Of a stretch of 64,000 bases of DNA, positions 1 to 7,502 are shown piece after piece. Under the pieces are notes generated by a model. The model saw only the letters and a list, made by a program, of their open reading frames with translations, was not told the DNA's origin and searched no databases. The stretch lies in NCBI RefSeq assembly GCF_000513275.1, contig NZ_CBVJ010000076.1:1-64000 (forward strand), read 5' to 3'. Position 1 is the stretch's first letter; the number at the start of each line of letters is the position of its first letter. This stretch comes from Paenibacillus gorillae (GTDB lineage Bacteria > Bacillota > Bacilli > Paenibacillales > Paenibacillaceae). A program made the position numbers and the translations under genes.

Positions 1-310
1 CACAGCCCGCTCCCGCATGGTTGCTTACACGGGATGAGCGGAGCGTTTTGAGCTCGGACTGCCTTTTTGCAGATTCTATCCATTTCTCAGCGCAATGCGA
101 TGAGTACTATGGAATCAAGAACGGCAGTACGAGCCAAAACGCGCAGCGATTCCCGCACACAGCCCGCTCCCGCATGATTGCATACCTGGGATGAGCGGAG
201 CGTTTTGAGCTCGGACTGCCTTTTTGCAGATTCTATCCATTTCTCAGCGCAATGCGATGAGTACTATGGAATCAAGAACGGCAGTACGAGCCAAAACGTG
301 CAGCGATTCC
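1..310. repeat. Tandem 157-bp repeat, two copies, each an imperfect long palindrome
   Basis: Positions 1-153 and 158-310 are nearly identical with a period of 157 bp; only a few bases differ (for example near 20-30 versus 177-187, and position 142 versus 299). Within each unit the left arm (gcggagcgttttgagctcgg, 39-58 in copy 1) reappears inverted near the right end (about 124-147), so each unit could fold into a long imperfect hairpin. The window starts inside the array, so more copies may lie to the left. There is no credible gene here; the one short open frame lies inside the repeat. Confidence 0.85.
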
Positions 311-331
311 ACGCATAGCAACAGCCCCACA

Positions 332-931
332 TTACCCCTCGCTCTCAGCCGGCTTAATCAAGCTCAGCGCAGTGTCTATGGCACTTGCAACGAACGAACG
401 ATCAGGCCGGGATTTCAAAAAAACCGTAAGCCCGATCAATTGAATGATCAGCGACTGAGCGGTCTGTTTGGCATTGATGCCATCATCTAACTCCCCCGAG
501 CGTATGCCGCGCTCAATCGTTTCCTGAAAAATAACGGACAAGTACATCTGGTGCTCCCGTGTCAAAATCTCGAATTTCTCATCATGAGGCGAAAGCTCGA
601 CCATCGTATTAATGCAGAAGCATCCCCTGCCTGGAACTTGCTCGTAAGCCTCATCCGCCAAGCTTTCAAAATACGAGCGAAACGCTGCTCTTACAGATGC
701 ATTCTTCTGAAGACTAGCCCGAATGGATGCAGCATGATTTTGCGTATATTTCCGAAAAGCCGTTTCAAACAGCTGCTTTTTATCTCCAAATGCGGAATAT
801 AGGCTCGGCCGTTGAATCCCCATGCTCGATGTCAGATCGGTTAACGAAGTCGCCTCATACCCCTTCTCCCAAAACTGCTCCATTGCGGCAGTCAGCGCCT
901 TCTCCTCGTCAAATTCCCGTGGACGTACCAT
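332..931 (-). CDS. TetR/AcrR family transcriptional repressor
   Basis: A 199-residue DNA-binding regulator. The N-terminal helix-turn-helix is typical of TetR: the family reads FDEEKALTAAMEQFW, then GYEATSLTDLTSSMGI, then PSLYSAFGDKKQLF at about residues 7-55. The C-terminal two thirds are the ligand and dimerisation domain. Three in-frame ATGs are available; the third, at 931, is chosen because GAGGG lies six bases upstream and the protein then starts MVRPREF as in many relatives. It is divergent from the MFS transporter, and a TetR-like palindrome sits in the shared upstream region, so it probably represses the transporter and perhaps itself. The inducer is unknown. Confidence 0.88.
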   Translation of the reverse strand: MVRPREFDEEKALTAAMEQFWEKGYEATSLTDLTSSMGIQRPSLYSAFGDKKQLFETAFRKYTQNHAASIRASLQKNASVRAAFRSYFESLADEAYEQVPGRGCFCINTMVELSPHDEKFEILTREHQMYLSVIFQETIERGIRSGELDDGINAKQTAQSLIIQLIGLTVFLKSRPDRSFVASAIDTALSLIKPAESEG

Positions 932-1048
932 TCCCATCCCTCTTTTCATACTGAAAGGTATATATAAATACTACGAATAAGCAAGATCAATGTCAAACAG
1001 TTGACATGAGATCATTATACACTATATATTTATCGAGCAATAATTTTG

Positions 1049-1060
1049 TACCGATCAGTA
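1049..1060. promoter_or_regulatory. Candidate TetR operator between regulator and MFS gene
   Basis: TACCGATCAGTA is a 12-bp imperfect palindrome (one mismatched pair) with a central GATC, as in many TetR/AcrR operators. It ends four bases before the transporter's ribosome-binding site (AAAGGAGG, about 1065-1072) and lies in the divergent regulator/transporter region. Binding is inferred only. Confidence 0.45.
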
Positions 1061-1082
1061 TAAAAAAGGAGGCTTCCTAAGC

Positions 1083-2315
1083 ATGATCGATAATTCCGCA
1101 AACGGAAATGCAGCACCGGCATCTGCCATATCCGGATTCACTGCCTTTTTATTCGCTATAGCTGCCGGCTTGTCCGTAGCTAGTATTTATTATGCACAGC
1201 CATTGCTGGACACGATGTCGAACGAGTTCAGCCTTGCACCCTCATCTATGGGTATCGTCATCACCGCTACACAAATCTGCTATGCGCTAGGTTTGCTGCT
1301 GCTTGTTCCGCTAGGCGACAAGCTGGACCGGCGCAAGCTGATCTCCGGACAAATGCTCTTGTCCGTTGCGGCTCTGCTCGCCGTCGGATTCGCGCCTAAC
1401 GCAACCTTCCTATTTGCTGGTGTCGCAGCCATCGGTTTGCTTGCGGTTGTCACGCAGACACTCGTTGCGTTTGCTGCTAGCTTAGCTTCTCCCGTTGAAC
1501 GCGGTCGTGTAGTTGGAGTTGTGACAAGCGGCATTGTCATCGGGATATTGCTTGCCCGGACGTTTGCCGGCACCTTGACGGACCTCGCCGGCTGGCGTGC
1601 CGTCTATCTCGTATCCGCATTGCTCACACTCATTATGGCAGTGACACTGTTCCGGATATTGCCTAATAGCGAGCAAGTACATCAACGGGAAGCATTGCCT
1701 TACTGGCGGCTTATCCAATCGGTGCTGCTGCTCTTCGTCCAAGAAAAGGTACTGCGCATCCGCGCTGCTCTAGCCTTCTTTATTTTCAGTGCGTTCAGCA
1801 TTTTATGGACTTCTCTTGTGCTTCCGCTAAGCAGTCCGCCACTCTCACTCTCTCATACGGCAATCGGCGCGTTTGGCCTCGCCGGGGCGGCAGGCGCACT
1901 TGCAGCTGCGCGAGCCGGACGCCTTGCAGACAGCGGGCATAGCCAGCGGACAACCGGAGTTGCACTAAGTCTTCTGCTCGTTTCCTGGCTGCCGATTAGC
2001 TTCGCCGTTCAGTCGCTGTTCGCACTTGTGGCAGGCATTATCTTACTCGATCTTGCCGTTCAAGCCGTTCATGTTACGAGTCAAAGCATGATTCTGTCCA
2101 TTCGGCCGGAGGCGCGCAGCAGGCTGACAGCGGGTTATATGATTTTCTATTCGATAGGCAGCGCGACAGGCTCCATCGCCTCGACGCTTGTATACGGAAA
2201 TTTCGGATGGCACGGCGTTTGCTGGCTTGGCGCAGCTGTCAGCGGCATTGCTCTTCTATTTTGGGGAGTTACCCTTCGCCATACGAGCGGCAAAAAGCTG
2301 CAAACAATACGATAG
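1083..2315 (+). CDS. MFS transporter (drug/metabolite efflux type)
   Basis: A 410-residue polytopic membrane protein with about twelve hydrophobic helices. The loop between helices 2 and 3 carries the major facilitator motif as PLGDKLDRRKLI at about residues 77-88, and a YYAQPLLD stretch follows helix 1, as in YnfM/AraJ-like and related exporters. It probably uses the proton gradient to export a small molecule. The start follows AAAGGAGG. The divergent TetR gene and the palindrome just before the start suggest induction by a substrate. The substrate cannot be deduced. Confidence 0.85.
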   Translation: MIDNSANGNAAPASAISGFTAFLFAIAAGLSVASIYYAQPLLDTMSNEFSLAPSSMGIVITATQICYALGLLLLVPLGDKLDRRKLISGQMLLSVAALLAVGFAPNATFLFAGVAAIGLLAVVTQTLVAFAASLASPVERGRVVGVVTSGIVIGILLARTFAGTLTDLAGWRAVYLVSALLTLIMAVTLFRILPNSEQVHQREALPYWRLIQSVLLLFVQEKVLRIRAALAFFIFSAFSILWTSLVLPLSSPPLSLSHTAIGAFGLAGAAGALAAARAGRLADSGHSQRTTGVALSLLLVSWLPISFAVQSLFALVAGIILLDLAVQAVHVTSQSMILSIRPEARSRLTAGYMIFYSIGSATGSIASTLVYGNFGWHGVCWLGAAVSGIALLFWGVTLRHTSGKKLQTIR

Positions 2316-2368
2316 AGGAATTTCGTTCAAAATGCAGAAATGATTACTAAAAACTGGAGGTGTCTTTT

Positions 2369-3415
2369 ATGCCAGATCACCATAAAACTAACATCCATGC
2401 CGTTCAATCTCTGAAAAACTACAAATTCAGCGGACTGGATGCTTCTCTTGTAGGCGCCGTTAAATCAGCAGCAGACTATTATCAAATCGATGTTTCTACC
2501 GCATGGCTGTATGGCATAACAGGCAACGCTTTTCTGCATATTTTGGACGAAAACTTGAAGGAACCAAACGGCGGCGATATTGAGCCTGATGTTTTTCGGC
2601 TAGTACGGAATATTGGAATCGATATTCAGGGCCGTCATCAATATGCCAACGGTGAGCGTTTTCTGCAGCTTCAGAAGGAGATGTGGGAGAAGGCGAAGCT
2701 CGCCATTAATGCCGGACAGCCTGTATTCGCTAAAAACCTCGACATCAACAATCAGACTTCCCTTATTACCGCTTATGATAAAACCGGCTATTATACGGAT
2801 TCGTGGCATACCGGAGAAAAGTTCGCAGACAACGTCATCGCCTGGACTGATCTGGGGTTTAGCCGCTGCACCTGCATAAATTGTGTCCAAACCCGAGATC
2901 AAACAGAAATCTCTCCCCTTCCTGTAGACAGACTGATTTCTTTGCACTGGGCAACGTCTGCTCCGGCTGCCGATCCTTATTCTGCATTCAAGGAAACGTT
3001 GGCGTTCGTCATCCGCTTAAATGATGAAGAGCAATACACCAAGGCAGGAAAAACATACAGCGTTGGCAATAAGGCTTATCAAAAATGGCTGACAGCTATT
3101 GAGGCAGGCGAGGCGGATGCCTATTACTTCAGCCTGTTCATAGAAGTGTTACGGGAAGCCAGACGCAATGCAGTCCAATTTCTGACTGAAGCGCAAGAAA
3201 AACTTCCGGCATTAGATCCGTCACTGCTGAATGAGAGCATTGCAATCTACAACCAAATTGCCGCAGATTATTCGATATTAGGTGCTATGTATCCTTACTC
3301 GGAGCCTCCCGTGCGCGAACTGAAAGAAAAAGAGCGTTGCATCGAACTCATTAGCGGTATTATGCACCTTGAGAATAAAGCGCTGGACACCTTAAAAAGA
3401 TTTATGCACACTTGA
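2369..3415 (+). CDS. Uncharacterised protein with C39/BtrH-like fold
   Basis: A 348-residue soluble protein. A GTG nine bases further upstream overlaps the GGAGG site, so the ATG at 2369 with an eight-base spacer is preferred. The first half resembles papain-fold C39/BtrH_N proteins: a helix opening LDASLVGAVKSAADYY, a WLYGITGNAF segment, then GQPVFAKNLD and a YDKTGYYTDSWHTG stretch, the usual place for the histidine of the fold. The position where a catalytic cysteine is expected (LDAS, about residues 25-28) has no cysteine. The second half is helical and charged. The function is unknown; a non-catalytic acyl- or peptide-binding role is one guess. The gene follows the MFS gene by about 50 bp and may be cotranscribed. 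Confidence 0.6.
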   Translation: MPDHHKTNIHAVQSLKNYKFSGLDASLVGAVKSAADYYQIDVSTAWLYGITGNAFLHILDENLKEPNGGDIEPDVFRLVRNIGIDIQGRHQYANGERFLQLQKEMWEKAKLAINAGQPVFAKNLDINNQTSLITAYDKTGYYTDSWHTGEKFADNVIAWTDLGFSRCTCINCVQTRDQTEISPLPVDRLISLHWATSAPAADPYSAFKETLAFVIRLNDEEQYTKAGKTYSVGNKAYQKWLTAIEAGEADAYYFSLFIEVLREARRNAVQFLTEAQEKLPALDPSLLNESIAIYNQIAADYSILGAMYPYSEPPVRELKEKERCIELISGIMHLENKALDTLKRFMHT

Positions 3416-3451
3416 TCTAATAAGGTGCTGTGCTCGCAGAAAGCCATTTCA

Positions 3452-3497
3452 CAAAAAAAGCCGGACTGGCGTCCTTAAAAGGACACCAGCCCGGTTT
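3452..3497. terminator. Bidirectional terminator
   Basis: The stem CCGGACTGGCGTCC pairs with GGACACCAGCCCGG around TTAAAA. It has an A-run on the left and GGTTTCAT on the right, and serves the convergent genes ending at 3415 and 3507. Confidence 0.8.
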
Positions 3498-3506
3498 CAT
3501 AATTCA

Positions 3507-4256
3507 TTAGACATGCTGTGCGTTATTCAACTGCTTGAACATTTCGTCGCGTTCCGCGCGGGAAGCTTGCGAGGTAAGCTTGGACCAGCCATACGCAATC
3601 TCTTCTTCGCCTTGCGCGAGGCCTTCCATAACGGCATCGGCAAACTCGTCGAGCGGCACGCCCGCGGTATTGGCTCCAGGTATCCCTAAGTCGGTATTCG
3701 TATGCGGAGGACAAATCTCAATGACTTGAACGCCATGCTGAGCCAGCTGATGCCGAAGCGTCAGCGTAAATGAATGAAGCGCCGCTTTAGTGGCACTATA
3801 AACAGGAGCAGATGCGATAGGCACATGAGACAAACCGGATGTAACATTCAGGATGGCCGATTGCTCCTTGTTTTTCAAATGCGGCGTGAATAAAGCTGCC
3901 AGATGAATCGGCGCTGCCAAATTTGTTGTCAGCTCAACCTCTGTATCCTTCCAAGGCTCCCCGCCATCCACCGTTATAAACCGCATGACACCGGCATTAT
4001 TAAGGAGCACATTGACGTCCGGATGCTCCTGTGTGACCCGTTCAAACAGTGCTATACGCTCTTCTTCCTTGGACACATCGAATCGATACGTATGCAGCTC
4101 CGGATAAAGCGCTTTTGCTTCCGCCAGCTTGTCCTCTCTTCGTCCAACAATAATTACTTTATTGCCTGCCTGTATCCATCTTGCGGCAAGCGCCAAGCCA
4201 ATGCCGCTCGCGCCTCCGGTAATGAGAATCGTATTGGAATCCCGTTTCATATCCAT
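3507..4256 (-). CDS. Short-chain dehydrogenase, DltE-like
   Basis: A 249-residue NAD(P)-dependent oxidoreductase of the classical SDR family. The nucleotide-binding glycine motif TGGASGIG is at residues 13-20, NNAG is near residue 86, and the catalytic YSATK is near residue 160 with the preceding serine in LNVTSG. Overall sequence and length match Bacillus DltE-like proteins, but no dlt genes are near, so a role in D-alanylation should not be assumed. It is divergent from an MmyB-type regulator whose start is 141 bp away, which commonly means the regulator controls it. The substrate is unknown. Confidence 0.85.
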   Translation of the reverse strand: MDMKRDSNTILITGGASGIGLALAARWIQAGNKVIIVGRREDKLAEAKALYPELHTYRFDVSKEEERIALFERVTQEHPDVNVLLNNAGVMRFITVDGGEPWKDTEVELTTNLAAPIHLAALFTPHLKNKEQSAILNVTSGLSHVPIASAPVYSATKAALHSFTLTLRHQLAQHGVQVIEICPPHTNTDLGIPGANTAGVPLDEFADAVMEGLAQGEEEIAYGWSKLTSQASRAERDEMFKQLNNAQHV

Positions 4257-4396
4257 TCTCCCTCTCGTGTAATTGATTTATGCTGCGTCTTCACATAAGC
4301 TATTGTATAGCTGAAAAAACGCATCAAGAAGGTGTCTGGTTATACTGGTATTACGACTCCCACCCTTCTACCGATCATGAACAGGAGGACTGGAAT

Positions 4397-5242
4397 TTGG
4401 CCACAACTGAAATTAACCGATATAACGAATTAGCTCATTTTCTCCGAAATCGCAGAGAACGCTTAACGCCGAAGCAGGTCGGGCTTCCCGAAGCCGGCCG
4501 CAGGCGAACGCCCGGACTGCGGCGCGGAGAAGTTGCCATGCTTGCCGGAGTCAGCTTGGAGTGGTACACCTACTTGGAGCAAGGCCGTTCGATTCATGTG
4601 TCAACGGAAGTGCTGGAAGGACTAGCGATTGCCCTGCAATTAGACGCGGCGGAGCGCAAGCATATGTTTCTGCTGGCACATCGGCAGCCCCCGCCTGAGC
4701 AAATGAAATCGCAAAGCGAAGTGAGTCCGGCTCTGCAGCGCTTTCTCGACGCGCAGGGCTTAAGCCCGTCTTGCGTTATGGATGCCCGAATGAATATCGT
4801 GGCGTGGAATGAGGCCAGCTACATACTGAATGGCGATTTGAGCCGGATGCCGGAGAGGCAGCGGAATTTGTTATGGTATACTTTTACAAACGATGATTTC
4901 CGTAAATTGAAGGGGCCGCAATGGGAAGATCATGCACGCCGGACCGTCGCTCAATTCCGTGCTGATTATGCCCGTTACGGAGACGATCCTTGGTGGGGCG
5001 AGCAGGTCAGAGACCTGTCCGGGATCAGTGAGGAATTTCAGACTTACTGGGAACAGCATGACGTCTTGGACTATACCCAGGCGCATAAAATTATGCAGCA
5101 TCCGGTTGTTGGCGAGCTTGCATTCGACTATATTTCGTTCCAGCCGCAGGACAAGCCGGATTTGAAAATTTCCATTCACATTCCGCTCGATGACGGGGTA
5201 ACGAAGGAAAAAATCCGAAAGTTTCTGGAAGAGAGAAACTGA
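4397..5242 (+). CDS. XRE-family regulator with MmyB-like ligand-binding domain
   Basis: A 281-residue regulator. The frame is open from 4280, but the best start is TTG 4397, eight bases after AGGAGG; it then begins MATTEINRYNELAHFLR, as relatives do. The helix-turn-helix covers about residues 10-70 (RRTPGLRRGEVAMLAGVS, then WYTYLEQGRSI). The C-terminal part carries MmyB-family features such as the W-N-E segment (VAWNEAS) and the closing ISIHIP segment. Members often control a divergent dehydrogenase in response to a small hydrophobic ligand, and the neighbour here is an SDR gene. The ligand is unknown. Confidence 0.85.
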   Translation: MATTEINRYNELAHFLRNRRERLTPKQVGLPEAGRRRTPGLRRGEVAMLAGVSLEWYTYLEQGRSIHVSTEVLEGLAIALQLDAAERKHMFLLAHRQPPPEQMKSQSEVSPALQRFLDAQGLSPSCVMDARMNIVAWNEASYILNGDLSRMPERQRNLLWYTFTNDDFRKLKGPQWEDHARRTVAQFRADYARYGDDPWWGEQVRDLSGISEEFQTYWEQHDVLDYTQAHKIMQHPVVGELAFDYISFQPQDKPDLKISIHIPLDDGVTKEKIRKFLEERN

Positions 5243-5251
5243 TGTCCCGTG

Positions 5252-6025
5252 CTAAGCCCGCTTCGTTTCCTGCGGCGGGCTTGGCACAAGCCGCACGTCC
5301 TTCGTAAACCATAAGCGATAGCTGATCTGGCTTAACAAAATTGCCGTTAATGCTGCGGAAGATGCGAGTACAAACATAATCAGCATCTGATAACGGACCG
5401 CTTCGATCGGATCGGCTCCGGCCACAATCATGCCCGTCATCATGCCGGGCAGTTGAACGAGTCCGACCGTTTTCATTCCGTCAATCGTCGGAATCATGCT
5501 GGAGCGGACAGACCGTTTGACCGATCCCTGTATCGCTTGCCGGGCTGTCGCCCCAAGCGCCAGCAGCGTCTCGACCTCGCCCCGGGACGATTCTAGCTCA
5601 CGCTTCATTTGACTCAAATAAATGCCGGCTACAATCATAGAGCTTCCGATCACGATACCGCTCACCGGAATAATATATTGCGGTGTTGGCTCTATGATGG
5701 AGAAACCGAGCAGCAGCGCCATCGTCAGCCCTTCCGTACAAGCCAGCGTTATCGCAATCCGAAGGCGAATGCCGCGTATTTCCTTAGCTCGCGACCCTGC
5801 ATTCCAAGACGCGACGCCAATCATAGATAACAAAATAAGGACGATAAATACAGGATTACGCGTATCGAATATGAAGTGAAGCACATAGCCGATAAAAAGC
5901 AGCTGCAGCGCAGAGCGGACCGTTCCGATAAGGATGTCCTTCTCCAAGCCAAGCTTTTTCCAAATGGACAAAAAAGCAGTAATGGCGACAAAAACAAGCG
6001 TACTCGCCAGCGCTAAATTACTCAT
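5252..6025 (-). CDS. fetB: FetB-like ABC permease
   Basis: A 257-residue membrane protein with about six or seven hydrophobic helices and the FetB/YbbM signature region GATARQAIQGSVKRSVRSSMIPTID split around the coupling helix, followed by PGMMTGMIVAGADP. E. coli FetAB exports iron. The frame extends upstream to 6184, but that part overlaps the ATPase gene in another frame. The ATG at 6025 is preferred because GAGAGG precedes it and it overlaps the ATPase stop by eight bases, a typical coupled arrangement. It works only with its ATPase partner, which is interrupted in this sequence. Confidence 0.8.
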   Translation of the reverse strand: MSNLALASTLVFVAITAFLSIWKKLGLEKDILIGTVRSALQLLFIGYVLHFIFDTRNPVFIVLILLSMIGVASWNAGSRAKEIRGIRLRIAITLACTEGLTMALLLGFSIIEPTPQYIIPVSGIVIGSSMIVAGIYLSQMKRELESSRGEVETLLALGATARQAIQGSVKRSVRSSMIPTIDGMKTVGLVQLPGMMTGMIVAGADPIEAVRYQMLIMFVLASSAALTAILLSQISYRLWFTKDVRLVPSPPQETKRA

Positions 6026-6773
6026 CCCCATCCGCCTCTCTTTCAAGAGGCTTTTGAATAAAGCGCCTTGCCTGCTCGGTAGATGGCCCTTGAAAAAAAG
6101 CTTTCGTATCTCCGCGTTCCAGCAGCTTTCCCTCGCCCATGAACCAAATTTGATCGCTGACTGACCGGCTTTGCTCCATGTCATGCGTAATCCATGCCAT
6201 TGCCGCCCCTTCTCGCTCAGCCCACCGGTTAAGCATCTGCTCCACCGCTTCTTTACTAGTCGGATCTAAGGAAGAAGTCGTCTCATCCAATAAAAGCATC
6301 GATGGACGAAGCAGCAAGGATCGGACCAGCGCAGTCCGCTGCTTCTCGCCTCCCGACAGCTCTACGGCAGGCTTCGTCCAATCCAAATGTCCAAGCTCCG
6401 CTTCGGCCATGCAGCGGCGGGCTAGCTGTTCATCAAAAGGCGTGCCATGCAGCAGGCTGGCTGTTCGCAAGTTTTGTTCCACAGTCCCGGCAAGCATAAC
6501 CGGTGCCTGCGCGACGTAGCTAAATTTTTTTCCGCCATTGCTCCGGTTTAAATGATTGTTGTGCTTTGCCTTCCAATTGAAGCTCACCTTCATCCATCGA
6601 TTCTAGCAAGGCGGCAATGCGCAGCAGCGTGCATTTTTCCCCGTGCCTGAAGCTCCCAGTAGCGCAATACGCTCCCCTTTATCTATGCTAGCCGTAATCT
6701 CTTGGAACAGCCATTCTCCCGCTTTATCCGGCCTTCGTTTACTTATCTTATTCATGCTTAATAATGGTGCCAA
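6018..6773 (-). pseudogene. fetA: FetA-like ABC ATPase, interrupted by two frameshifts
   Basis: This is the ATP-binding partner of the FetB-like permease. TTG 6773 is the likely start: GGGAGG lies seven bases upstream and the protein begins MAPLLSMNKISK. The Walker A motif starts as GASGTGK, but the frame breaks at 6631-6640 (net +2), exactly where the Ser-Thr of Walker A should follow. The middle piece (TLLRIAALLESMDEGELQLE) is in another frame until a seven-base T run at 6525-6531, where one extra base restores the first frame. Then come YVAQAPVMLAGT, the signature LSGGEKQR and Walker B LLLDETTSSLD. The two indels sum to three. Sequencing error is likely for the homopolymer; the Walker A change is less easily dismissed. 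Confidence 0.75.
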
Positions 6774-6906
6774 GCTTGTTCCTCCCGTAATTCGTTTGTA
6801 CGAGTATATGTATATCTTCATTATAAACCTGATGCTGCCCATCTTACATATCTCTTCTATCGATTCTTCGCTTCACGTATAATGGGAGAGAAGGAGTGAT
6901 ATTCTA

Positions 6907-7431
6907 TTGTTGACAGCAATAAACAGGCAGGCTTTTATCTCGTATGACGATGAAAGTCTGGCATCCGCTTGCTTTAAGCCATTAATTACGGCTTACAAGG
7001 AGATTGAGAGCCGGGGAGGAGATTTCTCCGCCGAGCTGTACCCGCTTCTGACTTCAGGTCAAAAGGCGCTGTTCGTATTCCGAACGCATTACCTGCATGC
7101 CATCAAGTCTGAAGCTGACTATTACTGGTGGACGGCCTATTATATGGCCCAGCCTTTGAGGTGGAAGGGACTGCTGCAAAGCCTCAAGTATTTCGATGAT
7201 TCTGAAATGCTTGCTCTGCTGGAACGTACAGAACAATCGCTGAGACAGCGAAATCATCCTAGAAACCTGGCAAACTTCGACGTCTCACTGCAGGATATGG
7301 AGACGGATCCTAAGCTTCATGTCGAGATGAGCAATTTTTATCATTTTTATTTGGAGGCGTCACACTCTACCTGGAACGTAATTACCCGATATATTCGTCT
7401 GCATCCCGAACAATTCGTCCATTTCGAATAG
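6907..7431 (+). CDS. Hypothetical protein
   Basis: A 174-residue protein starting at TTG 6907 (a second TTG follows at once), ten bases after AAGGAG at 6891-6896. It is acidic, rich in aromatic residues and predicted helical (ADYYWWTAYYMAQPLRW, then YHFYLEASHSTW), with no signal peptide or membrane segment. I do not recognise the family. It stands alone between the fetA-like gene (divergent) and metE (convergent), with its own terminator downstream. Confidence 0.7.
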   Translation: MLTAINRQAFISYDDESLASACFKPLITAYKEIESRGGDFSAELYPLLTSGQKALFVFRTHYLHAIKSEADYYWWTAYYMAQPLRWKGLLQSLKYFDDSEMLALLERTEQSLRQRNHPRNLANFDVSLQDMETDPKLHVEMSNFYHFYLEASHSTWNVITRYIRLHPEQFVHFE

Positions 7432-7440
7432 AATCATTAT

Positions 7441-7496
7441 AAAAAAGACTTACCGGATTCACGATTAAATCTTCGCGAATCGGCAAGTCTTTTTGT
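7441..7496. terminator. Bidirectional terminator
   Basis: The long stem AAAAAGACTTACCGGATTC pairs with GAATCGGCAAGTCTTTTT, with U runs in both directions. It separates the hypothetical gene from the convergent metE. Confidence 0.85.
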
Positions 7497-7502
7497 TATC
7501 TA

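Noticed and set aside
1-310. Integron attC sites or IS ends
   Set aside because: The arms are inverted repeats, but there is no integrase, transposase or target duplication, and no attC core sites are seen.
3507-4256. Member of a D-alanylation (dlt) operon
   Set aside because: The protein resembles DltE, but no dltA-D genes are in the neighbourhood and the divergent gene is an unrelated regulator.
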